DNA of 64,000 bases from Corythucha ciliata. Lineage: Eukaryota; Arthropoda; Insecta; Hemiptera; Tingidae. The translations under genes and the position numbers were made by a program. Of the stretch, positions 23,077 to 34,140 are shown piece by piece. Each line of letters starts with the position of its first letter. Position 1 is the first letter of the stretch. The notes beneath the pieces were generated by a model. It was not told the DNA's origin. It saw nothing but the letters and a program-made list of their open reading frames with translations, and did no database searches. The stretch spans positions 37,987,253 to 38,051,252 of the forward strand of contig CM075939.1 in NCBI GenBank assembly GCA_038030265.1, given 5' to 3'.

Positions 23077-23553
23077 AAATAGTGTTCTCGTCGCTTTTTA
23101 TAGTTTATTTCGGACCGGTTTCGGCTATTCAGCCATTTTCAACCTAAAAGAGAAAAATTTCACTTCACAAAAAGAAAAAGAAAAAACGAAAAAGGGAAAA
23201 TACATAAAAACTCCCCAACTACCAACCTCCCAGATACGTCCTAAATCAGACAAATAAAATGCGTCTATCCGCCGGTCTGTAGCCGGACTGTAGTCTGTAT
23301 AAACTAAGAACAAGTCCAAAAAATAAAAAAATGTTAATTTTAAAACACATTCCAAATAATTAAATGAAACAAAAATAAATACCTAAACGAATATAGCTAC
23401 CTCAATATAAATAAAAGAGTATAATAGGCAAGGCTTCAAGGAGCTCTGTCCCGATGAGAATGCGACTCAAATCGAGCTTGCCCCCAGTGCGTCCCCACCC
23501 AACATATCACTCCCTCCTCTGTCACCAACGGCAATGGGAAAGAGAGGAATGCA
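23077..23553 (-). repeat. Left inverted copy of the Penelope-like terminal region
   Basis: Reverse complement of 24244-24716 with a few differences. It includes an antisense copy of the last ~25 codons of the endonuclease frame as well as the non-coding terminal repeat with the hammerhead-like core (23113-23132, minus strand). Confidence 0.85.
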
Positions 23554-23580
23554 CTCCCGAATTCACCGATCTCACAGAAA

Positions 23581-24330
23581 ATGGGGGGCTTAATCTGGTT
23601 CGTGGATAGGGCGCTAAAGTATCCGCTTTCTCGGCAGGGACTGCAAGACGAACTCGAGACGATCATATCCATGGCTCATCGGAACGGATACATGGCCGAA
23701 ACAGTCAACGCTCTTTTCAGAAAGCGGGAGAGGAAGTTGGCGGCATCGAGATGCTATACCCCTTCTCCACAGCCACAACTGAGCTCAAGCAATCCCGAAC
23801 CGTACGTCGTTATTCCGTATTTGGGACACGAGATGCGGACAACTACTAAGGTTTTGCGGGAGGCTAACGTCCGAGTAATATATAGACCGATAGGGAACTT
23901 GCGAAGCCTCATTTATAAGACAAAAGACATGAAAGCTTTAATGGAAAGGTCTGGCGTATACAAAATTGAGTGCTCCTGTGGTAGCTTTTATGTTGGACAA
24001 ACGGGTCGCAGATTGAGCGCCAGAGTCATCGAGCACGCAAGAGGCAACTCGGAGTTGGGTGTCCACTTAAACTCCATGGGCCACGCTGCGGAGGAGTGGG
24101 ATATTTCTCTTCTACATGGAGCACGGAAGGGTCCGTCAATGGATTGGTTGGAGATGTTGGAGATTGTGAGACATCATCGAGCCCATGGTGAACGGTTGAT
24201 CAACAGGATAACTGATTTTGAACTCCCCCCCTGCCTTTCTAAATGCATTCCTCTCTTTCCCATTGCCGTTGGTGACAGAGGAGGGAGTGATATGTTGGGT
24301 GGGGACGCACTGGGGGCAAGCTCGATTTGA
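23581..24330 (+). pseudogene. Penelope-like element: reverse-transcriptase C-terminus and GIY-YIG endonuclease
   Basis: This 249-codon frame holds the last part of a Penelope-type polyprotein. Residues 1-55 (SRQGLQDELETI, ISMAHRNGY) fit the C-terminal end of the Penelope reverse transcriptase. A linker follows (VVIPYLGHEMRTTTKVLREA, RVIYRPIGNLRSLIYKTKD). The GIY-YIG nuclease begins near residue 125 with GVYKIECSC and FYVGQTGRRL, where GVY and YVG are the two halves of the signature, R is at GRRL, and EHARG follows. The endonuclease would nick target DNA for priming. The catalytic palm (YADD-like) is absent, so the copy is a 5'-truncated remnant of a polyprotein usually of about 600-800 residues. 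The frame itself is open, and its first Met is not a real start. Confidence 0.8.
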
Positions 24331-24716
24331 GTCGCATTCTCATCGGGACACAGCTCCTTGAAGCCTTGCCTATTATACTCTTTTATTTATATTGAGGTAG
24401 CTATATTCGTTTATTTATTTTTGTTTCATTTAATTATTTGGAATGTGTTTTAAAATTAACATTTTTTTATTTTTTGGACTTGTTCTTAGTTTATACAGAC
24501 TACAGACCGGCTACAGACCGGCGGATAGACGCATTTTATTTGTCTGATTTAGGACGTATCTGGGAGGTTGGTAGTTGGGGAGTTTTTATGTATTTTCCCT
24601 TTTTCGTTTTTTCTTTTTCTTTTTGTGAAGTGAAATTTTTCTCTTTTAGGTTGAAAATGGCTGAATAGCCGAAACCGGTCCGAAATAAACTATAAAAAGC
24701 GACGAGAACACTATTT
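24244..24716 (+). repeat. Right terminal region of the Penelope-like element
   Basis: Contains the end of the endonuclease frame, an AT-rich non-coding part and, 37 bases before the element end, the motif CTGAATAGCCGAAACCGGTC. Pairs with 23077-23553. Confidence 0.85.
24661..24680 (+). ncRNA. Shortened hammerhead-like core in the Penelope terminal repeat
   Basis: CTGA is followed after only six bases by GAAAC-CG-GTC. The GAAAC..GTC part fits a 2-bp stem III with the usual GUC cleavage triplet, but stem II is reduced and the GA of CUGANGA is altered. Probably a decayed ribozyme. Confidence 0.35.
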
Positions 24717-25276
24717 AAGAGTCAAATGCCCTTGAAAAAAAGTGAGACTAGCAGATAAATTGCCGAAAACCCGGAAGAACCCAAAATCATTGATTCCAAG
24801 AACTAATTGGAGGAAAAGAGGCCAGTAACCGGGAGGCGAAGAACCAGACGGACTTGAAGACTACACCTGATATCCATGTGTTTGTTTACGTAATATAACG
24901 CACACACAAAAGAGTTTTGAGGTCTTTTGAGATTCGAGAGTTAAATCAATTTTAAAACATTTTTTCTTATAAATCCGTTTAATCCTTTAAGCCTCTTATT
25001 TTTAGAACTTCTCCACGTTATTTTTCAATTGATTGGTTACACGCGTGAATTCAAAAGAAAATTTTACTGATGACTGTTATTCACCCGTAACTCGACGTAA
25101 AGTTCAACCCTCTGAACTCCTCAATGCTAAAAAAGGGAGGTGTGTTGGTTGCAAAGGTCTCTGTACGAATTAAAAGAAACGCGGCGAAGGTGGAATGAAA
25201 GACGACATCCAAGAAAAGCTCTATTACTGCCGTGATTCCTGTTAAAAACCAACACGATATATCTAAAAAAACTTTT
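24717..25276. other. Copia remnant tail, then nothing recognised
   Basis: The first 130 bases continue the Copia linker frame in broken form (frames with NPEEPKIIDSKN). The remainder up to the BEL/Pao LTR has no recognisable content. Confidence 0.35.
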
Positions 25277-25401
25277 TTTTAAAACGCGAGACGACAATTT
25301 TTGGAAGCAATCTTTTAATAGTGACAATAAAACATGTGTCCACAATCAATTAACTAATTATGTAGAGGAATGGAAGATTTAATTGCTTCACTTTTCTCAC
25401 A
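25277..25401 (-). repeat. BEL/Pao 3' LTR
   Basis: On the minus strand it starts TGTGAGAAAAGTGAAG and ends near CTCGCGTTTT, matching the LTR at 28308-28436 with several differences. The last few bases are blurred by a T-run. Confidence 0.75.
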
Positions 25402-25433
25402 TCCTCCTACCAAAGATTGCGATATTTCGAAAA

Positions 25434-25726
25434 TCAAAGGTCGAACTTCTTCGGTGGCTTCACGACACGTCCTTCTTTTGTTCGCATGGGTGATTTGGGA
25501 CGACGTGCAGGATTCATCATTCCATCTTAGCCTTTTTTAAATCCTCGGCTTCAATTTGGTCCAGGTCTGGCGGGCCCACTTATTGTACTCTCTGAATAAA
25601 CGTCGCTGATGGCGTTAGAGGTGTCAATTCGTCTGCGTCCTCTTCGCGATCACCTATCAGTCCAAGAACCTTTTCGTCGGTGTAAGAGAGCTCGTCCTCA
25701 CTGTCATTCTTTGGCAACGACCCACC
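25434..25726 (-). pseudogene. BEL/Pao pol C-terminal tail
   Basis: In the frame of the preceding gag copy it reads ELTPLTPSATFIQRVQ, then after a stop VGPPDLDQIEAEDLKKAKM. These match the region after the BEL integrase core ('PLTP..F......PD.D.l....L.KR'). A final segment, MRTKEGRVVKPPKKFDL, ends in TGA at 25434, 33 bases before the 3' LTR. Three stops lie inside. Direct joining to gag at 25727 shows that almost all of pol was deleted. Confidence 0.65.
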
Positions 25727-27548
25727 CTTGAGTTCAAATTTGGCCATCTCGAGGATTTTACACGCTGTATCCCTGAGGGGCGTTGCTTCATGACGTGTAT
25801 TTACATTTGTAACGGGGTTATCAACGTAAAACACCCTCTTCAGCTCGCTGACGATCTCTCGAGGAAATGTAAGCTGCGCCTCGTCGCACTGAGTCACCAC
25901 TTGAAGTCTCCCATCCGTTTCTTTGGTTGTCGTCGCCTTACAAAAGGAAGCGACATCAGCCAGACGTTCTTCTTTGTCTTTTGTCTGAGTAGTGTCATCA
26001 ATTCCAAGGGCATCGAGCTCCCACGATTGCGCCGGGGGCTCTGAAACGCACAGGAAAGCCACTGTGAGGGCACATGCCTCGTTTTTACGACCGACTTTTC
26101 CGCCTTTCCTTTCGTCGTTGTAGCACAGGCACGTGAGATGGCCCTTCCCGCAATTATCGCATTTCAGCTTCGCCTTGCAAGTTCTACTCATATGACCGAA
26201 TTTTCAAACACCTGTAACAACAGCCATTTTTAATCAACAGTTGTCGTTTTTCTTCAAATTTCATCCCTAAAGCTTTGTGACATTCGTCAGAATTATGCCC
26301 ACCGTCACAAAAGACGCATGCATTGGTTTTTGAAGGCACAAACAAGTCTGACACCGTCGGAACGTCTTTACGCTGGCCATTTTCCTGACCAAGGAAAGCA
26401 CTTTCTTCGACTAAAAACCCAGAGACTGCCAATTTTATCAGCTCCTCCCCTTCCACTTCTGAACGAATAAAGCGGTGAAGCCGGCTTAATTTTTCCTTGC
26501 TCCCGAATTTTTGAACTCTTGGTTTTCGGTATCCAAACTGAACATTGTCTCCGTTGCCACTCGCGGATTAAAGATTCCGGGATACATGACTCAACCATGG
26601 GATAGAGCATCGCTGAGCAGTCCGAAGAAACGCTTGAGTTCAAATTTGGCCATCTCGAGGATTTTACACGCTGTATCCCTGAGGGGCGTTGCTTCATGAC
26701 GTGTATTTACATTTGTAACGGGGTTATCAACGTAAAACACCCTCTTCAGCTCGCTGACGATCTCTCGAGGAAATGTAAGCTGCGCCTCGTCGCACTGAGT
26801 CACCACTTGAAGTCTCCCATCCGTTTCTTTGTTTGCCGTCGCCTTACAAAAGGAAGCGACATCAGCCAGACGTTCTTCTTTGTCTTTTGTCTGAGTAGTG
26901 TCATCAATTCCAAGGGCATCGAGCTCTTTCAGAGCTCCGAGGGCAGGGGGCTCTGAAACGCACAGGAAAGCCACTGTGAGGGCACATGCCTCGTTTTTAC
27001 GACCGACTTTTCCGCCTTTCCTTTCGTCGTTGTAGCACAGGCACGTGAGATGGCCCTTCCCGCAATTATCGCATTTCAGCTTCGCCTTGCAAGTTCTACT
27101 CATATGACCGAATTTTCAAACACCTGTAACAACAGCCATTTTTAATCAACAGTTGTCGTTTTTCTTCAAATTTCATCCCTAAAGCTTTGTGACATTCGTC
27201 AGAATTATGCCCACCGTCACAAAAGACGCATGCATTGGTTTTTGAAGGCACAAACAAGTCTGACACCGTCGGAACGTCTTTACGCTGGCCATTTTCCTGA
27301 CCAAGGAAAGCACTTTCTTCGACTAAAAACCCAGAGACTGCCAATTTTATCAGCTCCTCCCCTTCCACTTCTGAACGAATAAAGCGGTGAAGCCGGCTTA
27401 ATTTTTCCTTGCTCCCGAATTTTTGAACTCTTGGTTTTCGGTATCCAAACTGAACATTGATTGTCTCCGTTGCCACTCGCGGATTAAAGATTCTGGGAGA
27501 CATGACTCAACCATGGGATAGAGCATCGCTGAGCAGTCCGAAGAAACG
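25727..27548 (-). repeat. Tandem duplication of the gag zinc-knuckle segment (906 + 916 bp)
   Basis: Unit 1 is 25727-26632 and unit 2 is 26633-27548. They are nearly identical except for two small length differences (a 4-base and a 6-base difference) and a handful of substitutions. Both units start 'cttgagttcaaatttggcc' and end 'gcagtccgaagaaacg'. Both carry the same one-base insertion that breaks the second zinc knuckle, so that mutation came before the duplication. Confidence 0.9.
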
Positions 27549-28276
27549 TTCAGGTTTTCAAGAGCTCTCAAATAGCTTTCAATTTCGTCGTACAGAGTTT
27601 CTTATGTTTCTGCGAATTACAGATAATTAGAGCGGTTAATTATCTTACGTATACCTCTATTAGAACTTCCTCTCGGCCGAATCGTTCCTTGAGAGCTTCG
27701 AGTGCCTTGGCGTAGTTGTCCGCCGTAGGAGGAAATGACTCAACTACTCTTCGCGCTCTGGAGCCTACCACCGTGGTTTGAACCAAATATTGGAATTTGT
27801 CCGAGTCTTCCAAAGAGGTATCCTCGTCGAATTTCGTGAATTGCGCCCAGAACGAGACCCACTCTTTTAAATTTTCATCGAACTTCTGAATTCTAGCGTC
27901 GGCAGTTTATATTTACGAATTGAATTTTCCGACAAGATGCTGGGGTTAGGAGATTTCTCATCAGCTTCGACGTTGACGCACTCGGACACCAGTTCAACCA
28001 CCAAGTTGTACTTCTTTACCACTTTGTCCGTGCTACTTTGTTCTTTGACTAAATCTTCCTCCGACGCGTCGTTTTCCAACATTATGTCGAATACTTCCGA
28101 GTTAAGCACCTTCCATTCATTGAATTTTTCGTCGAGTATAATTTCTTTAACGACGTGACTCGAACCCTCTGCGGCTTCCGCCCTTCTTGAACTCCCTCGA
28201 CCAGGGCCAACAGTTCATCGAAAATTTCTTCCAGTCCAAGTCGTTTCACTTTTCTCGCCTTTTCCAATTTTTCCAT
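25727..28276 (-). pseudogene. BEL/Pao gag (frameshifted; zinc-knuckle part duplicated)
   Basis: It starts with ATG at 28276, 11 bases after the PBS-like site (28288). The N-terminal part is spread over three frames and includes RKYKLPTLE and DSDKFQYLVQT, then NYAKALEALKERFGRE; this is the conserved 'F.Y L.. ...A...I......NY..A...L..RFG' region of BEL gag. The C-terminal part has knuckle 1 (CVFCDGGHNSDEC), knuckle 2 (CYRCLKI then, one base out of frame, GHMSRTC) and knuckle 3 (CDNCGKGHLTCLC). Gag packages the RNA and the knuckles bind it. Because of the frameshifts and the duplication no functional product is expected. Confidence 0.75.
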
Positions 28277-28287
28277 TATCGTGTAGT

Positions 28288-28307
28288 CCTGTCACGCGGT
28301 CGCCAAA
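28288..28307 (-). promoter_or_regulatory. Primer-binding-site-like sequence of the BEL/Pao element
   Basis: Immediately downstream of the 5' LTR on the minus strand the text is TTTGGCGACCGCGTGACAGG. TGGCGACCGYGAC-type sites next to the LTR are common in BEL/Pao and some Gypsy elements and would pair with a tRNA 3' end. Confidence 0.6.
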
Positions 28308-28436
28308 TGTTAAAAACGCGAGACGACAATATTTGAAAGTAATCTTTTTAATAGTGACAATAAAACATGATTGTGTCCACAATCAATTAAATAATTATGT
28401 AGAGGAAGGGATGTTAATTGCTTCACTTTTCTGACA
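28308..28436 (-). repeat. BEL/Pao 5' LTR
   Basis: On the minus strand it begins TGTCAGAAAAGTG and ends GTTTTTAACA, giving TG..CA ends. At 129 bp it is short for this superfamily, so a shortened LTR is possible. Confidence 0.75.
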
Positions 28437-31400
28437 ATTCCGACAATTTTGTACAGAGATGCTGGATCGGGTGCTATTCTGCTTGGAGCGGGTGTTAGCT
28501 AAATCGTCAGTCTCCTTCTCCGCACCTATCAAAATTGCGGGGGTTTGTTGTTGGACCCAATTTTGAAAAGCTACTTGTGTTTGTTAGTGTTACTTTGCTT
28601 GTTTCAGAGTCAGTTTATTATTTAGGGATCCCTTGATGAAATTTGCTCGGCTCCAGCTCTCATACAAGTTTTCTTTTGAGAGCTGTAACAATAAATAAAT
28701 AAATAATTGTTTTTAATAAAATACTTTACTTTTCCTGCGTTTACAAAAATATAGTTTTCATCTCAACACTGCGCCTTTCTACATGTTGGATGTTGTGGAT
28801 GCGTGGGCCTATATTTGGAAAGCTAATTTTTAAACTGTTTAAGAAGGAACGTTAAATGTTCGGGTGTTCCATGAGGATTTCGTTGTTAATTTTTAAAATA
28901 AAATGGCTTTTTTCGTTATTTTACGAGAGTGACTGTGGGCAACCCTTCCGACGATTTTCCATGTATTTCGTTGTTCTACGCCACACTTTGCCTTGTTTGA
29001 ATACACGAGGGCCTAATGACACGGACAGCATACCGCGGATAGTATACCTGTCAGATTACCAATCAACCCACTCTTTGTGCCTGTAGAAACTCGAAATAGC
29101 GTGCATCCAAACTCTTATTTAGTTTATGATGAACCTTTGTTCAGAAAATGAATTCTGCTCCCCTCTTTTAGGGAAAGCGATAAGTCGTTTTCTAATTAAC
29201 TTTTTTCCACTTTATTTAAATTTAAAATTTTAATTTAATTATTGCGTTATGAAAAGGGACACCCCCCGATTCCGATTGCTTACAATGATAAAGACCCCGT
29301 CCCTCACTTCATAATTACTGAGAGGGTGAATAAGCAGAGGTAGATGAAAAAAATGGATGTAGTCTTTTACATCTCATGGCCATTGGGCGCATATTTTTTC
29401 ACCCCACTAAGTCAGGATACAAAGATGTATATTTCGCAAAACATCGAAAAAAATCGTACTAGATTACATTTCAAAAATCCGGTTGTTCTAAAAGGTAAGG
29501 TGTTATAAAGGGAGTTGACTTTAGAATTTCGGAAGATGAGACTGAAATAGAAATCGAAGGGCCAAACGGTTATAATATAAATATGGCTTCACATTGAAGA
29601 AAGCCAACGAGTGTTCAATGAACATTCAATCATGTACTAAGATTGAAACGCTTAAATAATGTGCTAGCAGCTTTAATTTCCGTTGACCACTAATGTTTGG
29701 ATATTCGACATTTTTGCGAGTCCTCTTATGCTTCTCTCACATGACCACCATCGCCAAATCAACACACCGTGTTTATTGATGGTTTCTGCTCGATCCTATT
29801 AAGTACCTCTGTTGTGTACAGCTGACAAAATTGAAGGAAAAACAAAAAAACACTACCTCTTTAGAGTGTTTTCAAAAGTAGACCCCCAACTGCTGTGAAC
29901 CGTATAAATAATACGCACGCAAGCACCTGTAGGAAAATAATTCTCTAAGAGAATTATTCAAATAGAGCGCATCCTGCCCCTGGTGTAGTGACCGGGATTG
30001 CTCTCGGATAAAGACACTGCGGGGTGTTTTAGTTGATTCAAAATTGAAACCAAATTATTCTTTCCGTGAAATTGGATTGAACTACGCCTGAATTATTAGC
30101 TGAATGAAGGAAAAAAAATAAGAGCTTTAAAAGTTTTACTTCGTTTCAAACCTCATTCACTCCATCAGAGACTAAAGCACGGGATGCGTTAAGGCCGATT
30201 ATATTTTTTAATAAAATAAAGCTGCGGGTATTAAGTCTAATCTTTCGAAATGAGCTTTATTTTTTACTTCTGAAATTCTAGCACATCAGAAACTTGAAAA
30301 GTTTGAAAAGTATTTGCTTTTCATTTTGTACCCCCTTTCCCTCCCACAACGGTGAACGTTGTGCTCCAGTTCAACCATACTCTCGAAAAAGTGAACGACA
30401 TTACTTTTCTTTATTGAACCAGAGCACGCTAAAGCTGTTATCTCTCTCTCCAAAGCTCATTCTGTTCTCATCTAAAGTTCATTACAAGTCCTGAGAGTGG
30501 TGGAAGCGGGGGCGGGTAGGGTGCTGAATGATGAAGTGGTGAAGTACTGGTTGGGAAACTATGAAAAGACCGTGGCTGGGGTGTAGCAGGAACGACAATG
30601 GACTCACTCGTATCAGTCTTGCCTGCTTCGACGGCTTTTCCCTCTCCCTCTCAGAACCCAAACCCAGCACTATTACCTACCTGGAAAAGTGAAAAATGAC
30701 AATGTTTTCCTATCGTTTCCTCCTCCAAAAGAACGGTTAGTTGTTTAATTTTTATTTTCTAGGACATCTACTCACACCACATATTCATCCCTAATGCATT
30801 CTCTCACCAACGTTGTTTTTCCGTCATTGATCACCAGGTGGAAAAAAAGATTCAATCTATAAGAATCTCACCCATCCCCTCGGGTTTTAGGGAATTTTAG
30901 CGAGAGTTGCAGGTTATATGCTGAGTAAATATGAAAAAATCCAATATTTGCCGAAACAGAAAGAGTGAGAATTGGTATAAAACCGGTGAAAATCGGTTCA
31001 CTGAATCGAATCGTATACATTTTTTCAGGTGTCGAATCTCCCACCTTCTCATATTTGAAGGTCGGACTAACCTTCTCTTTAAATTACGTCACTTTTAGGG
31101 CATTTCATTTTGAAAAACGCACTATTGGTCTCATTGTTAAAACAGCTGGCAAACATAACATGGGCCATGTCAGATTAATTCACGTTTCAGAACCTACAAA
31201 CGTGAATTCTGTGATCGTTTGTATTTTTATGAATTTGTCGTAGCAAATGACAATTTAAAGAAAATATCTTAGCCTAGGCAAATGCATTCGTCCGGGCGAA
31301 TAGCTCTTTGAGGTTAAAACTGATAACATGTTATCACGCAAACACTGCATTGTTATAAAACGAGGGCTTAGACAAGTCGTTATTTTCAGAAATTCGTCTA

Positions 31401-31984
31401 TTTTAGGATCGATAATTGACGTGACGTAAAAGACAGCAATATTTATAGCAATTTGAGGGGGGAGGGGCTTTTACTTTTGGGTCACTGTGCGATTATTAGA
31501 TATTTTTTTTTTTTTTTTTTCAAAGAGCAAGGAAGTCTGGAAGTCTCTAGCACTAGGTTTCTTTACTCTCGCGTTTCAGTTTACTCAAAACTAGAAAGTT
31601 AGCTATGATTAATTTGTTGATCAGGGAAACCAAATCGTCGTTACGTCGAGTTTTAATGATGGCGACCCGGCAATGGCGTCTTTGATGACCTCACATCACG
31701 AAGCCGTCAATATCACTTCGCCCAAGTGGCGGATCAAGGGTTGGTTGGGGGTGGGGGGGGGGTCAGCATAATCTTATTACTGCATCATTGCTGGATTTGA
31801 AGATACCATTTCAATATCCAGGACGTTTTGCATATCGCAGCAGTATCGTATATTTTTCAAATAAATCGAAACATGGGCGTAGCTAACTCAAGACAGAAGG
31901 GTACGCAGCTTTTTGGATTTCCTAGAGCCCTTAAGCGTAATCTTCTTAACAATTAACGCGTCAGCACTCACGGTGGCGGTGACG
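28437..31984. other. No gene recognised
   Basis: AT-rich, with frames of up to 92 codons that match nothing I know. It includes a short palindrome aataattctctaagagaattatt (29936-29958), a poly(T) run at 31503-31520 and a G-run at 31755. No splice-bounded coding exon was found with confidence. Confidence 0.4.
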
Positions 31985-32530
31985 GCTGGAACGGTCCAGT
32001 GCCGGCCAATGACCACAAAAAAGTCCCAAAACTTGCAATTTCTCCGAAATTATACGACCCGTATCTTGCAATCACGTGGATACTCAGCCAGGAAATTTCA
32101 AATTTTCTGCGTATTCGTCAGGCTTTTGGTGCTGCTTGGCACCGGCTAGTCTGGGTTCGGTCGCCATAAAATATGCCCCGGAACTGACAAGTGTGCTTGC
32201 ACCCTGACACTGGCCTGGCAATTTCACGGGAATTAAGACCCGAAAATGTCCCATCTCGCGGATATTCAGCTATACATATAAGGAAGCTTCCAATTTCGTG
32301 GCACTTTGCCAGGCTTCACGCTGATGACGCCAGATAGCCGTAGTTCCGCTGTCACAATCCACAAAAAAGGCCCCGAATTTTGCTTAAAATACAAATTAAG
32401 AACCTAAACTTGCATTTTAGAGCGAATTAAGATCCGAATTCCCGGCCACGAAATTTCCGAGGTATTCATCAGGCTCCGGGCCCCGTTGGATCTGCCACCA
32501 CGAAAAAATTCCAAAAATTGCAATCCCTTT
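31985..32530 (+). repeat. Degenerate repeat block, family A
   Basis: Contains 'aaacttgcaatttctccgaaattatacgacccg', 'ggaaatttcaaat..gtcaggcttttggtgctg', 'cttggcaccggctagtctgggttcgg', then repeats of 'aacttgcattttagagcgaattaagatccgaat'. This is the same word order as at 1240 and 1880. Confidence 0.6.
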
Positions 32531-33125
32531 TAGCCTCGGGCTTGACCAAAGAACAGAACATTAGCACTTTTTCTAAACTTTTACCGTAAAAAGGACCTCC
32601 AGAACCAAGGAACAAGCGCTTTTTTGCAATTTTATCCTCTTCCGAGGACCTGCATACATTGTAGCACGCTTTCTCCGCCTCGAAAGAGATTTCATAAACC
32701 GCGAAAGTGCACAATTTTTTTTTTCAATTTTAGCCGTGAATAAATGTTTTTTCTCTATTTTGTCCGTGAACCATCTACTTTTCTCAATGCTAGCAGCGAA
32801 TTAGCACTTGGTGGAAATTTTGGCCACGTCGTTACCGCCATCAGTATGATAATCAATAATTGCCTTTTTTCCAATTTTTTGAGTAAACCAGCGGGTTTTC
32901 TCGATTCTGGTAGCGATTTAGCCGCACGAATAAGCTTTTTATATCAGCTTCGAAGTTTAATCCAGAAACCAGCGTTCTCTCCATTTTTTGCGCTTTTTCT
33001 TAATTTGAGGAGCAATTCGCGTTTTTTAAACAATTTAACTGTGATTCGGCGTTTTCATTTTGTTTTTATATTTCGCTTTGGGCCCTCATTCAGTGTTTCC
33101 TAAATTGTCTTCACTTTTTTTATCA
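32531..33125 (+). repeat. Degenerate minisatellite, family B (~33-36 bp)
   Basis: Units of the form 'ttttttctcaattttagccgtgaattagcgctt' recur, for example 'caattttagccgtgaataaatgttttttctct', 'tttctcaatgctagcagcgaattagcactt', 'ttctcgattctggtagcgatttagccgc'. The reverse-complement form of this family is at 52380-52735. The long open frame across it (32744-33103) is repeat translation. Confidence 0.7.
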
Positions 33126-33199
33126 ATAAGCCCTTTTTCTGAACTTCTAGCTGCGTAGTTGCTCCAAAAACCGGTCTGGCCTTGCTAATCACTAACTAG

Positions 33200-34140
33200 G
33201 GTCCGCGGCTATTGAACAAAAGACCCTGAAACTTGAAATTTTGCAGACATTAAGACCCGAATGCCACGGATATTCATCCATAAAACTTGCAATTCCCGAC
33301 CAGCTTTGGGAGTTTAAGAGAACGGCTTTCTTGTATTTTTGTATTGTACATCATGACTAGTAATGAAGAGTACAATAAATCATGAAGAAGTCCATTAAGA
33401 CAAATATAACTTACTCGACTTCATTTAAAATTTACATAAAATTAAAAATACGGAGCACGTGATACGGAGCGCGAGGCTAATGGACCCTGTCTTATTTGGA
33501 AACACGTATTCGACTTCATGACGGGACGATTTTAGGGACTGTTATCGTAAGGATGTGGCGTCGGATCGGTTCTTGGATTTCGCGAATATGCAATACACAA
33601 TATGCAAAACTGGCAATTTCGCAGGTTTCGTGGCAGTACTTGCCAGGCTTTGGACGCTGTCGTCACCGGCTGGCTCGGGTTCCACGGCCACTATATATAA
33701 AAAAAAAAAACCTGAAATTTGCGTTTTTCAGAATGCTCAGACTCCAAACTTACAATTAGCCCATATTTTGCTCCGAATGATGACATTTCGCGGCTATTCA
33801 TCAAGTTTTGTATGTTGTCAAGACCGGCTAGACTGGATGGACTCCGCTCCACGTGCACTACCAATATAAAAAGAAGAGGACATGAGCTTGTCATTTGGCG
33901 AAATCAAACGTGCTATATCGCAGATATATTTACACCCAAAACTGGCAATTTAGCAGAACTGGCAATTTCGCGGCGACTTGGACTCAATGATATGATTCAG
34001 CGGCTGTGTCCGGCAATTACATTTTTTTCATTGAATGACTTATCTGCCTCGCATCATGCAGTAATCGCGTTCAAAAGCGAAATGATTTCTCAAAAATGTC
34101 GTTGGTTTTCCCCCTAAAATAGTGATTTCGCGGCTGTTTA
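33200..34140 (+). repeat. Degenerate repeat block, family A
   Basis: Several units: 'ccctgaaacttgaaattttgcagacattaagacccgaa', 'gcaaaactggcaatttcgcaggt..gccaggctttggacgctgtc', 'ccggctggctcgggttccacgg' then an A-run, and 'aaactggcaatttagcagaactggcaatttcgcgg'. Frames of 87-132 codons that overlap this block are repeat translation. Confidence 0.6.

Larger units (their letters stand above)
23020..24716 (+). mobile_element. Penelope-like element, 5'-truncated, with inverted terminal repeats
   Basis: The element carries the end of the reverse transcriptase plus the GIY-YIG endonuclease. It is enclosed by about 475-bp inverted copies of its own 3' region and flanked by the 12-base duplication aagagtcaaatg (23008-23019 and 24717-24728). 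About 57 bases (23020-23076) lie between the left duplication and the start of the left inverted copy. Inverted, partial extra copies at the 5' side are typical of Penelope-like elements. It inserted into a Copia remnant. Confidence 0.8.
25277..28436 (-). mobile_element. BEL/Pao LTR retrotransposon, internally deleted
   Basis: Direct ~128-bp terminal repeats (25277-25401 and 28308-28436) enclose, on the minus strand, a primer-binding-site-like sequence, the gag N-terminus, a three-zinc-knuckle region present twice in tandem, and the last part of pol. Protease, reverse transcriptase, RNase H and the integrase core are missing. Zinc-knuckle layout and the pol tail (PLTPSATF, later KEGRVVKPPKKFDL) point to BEL/Pao. 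A full element would be about 6-7 kb; this one is 3.2 kb. Confidence 0.8.

Noticed and set aside
32744..33103. 119-codon plus-strand frame
   Set aside because: Lies wholly in minisatellite family B; repeat translation.
33555..34117. Frames of 87-132 codons
   Set aside because: Lie in degenerate repeat family A, contain repeated Cys/Trp patterns following the DNA repeat, and have no recognisable domain.
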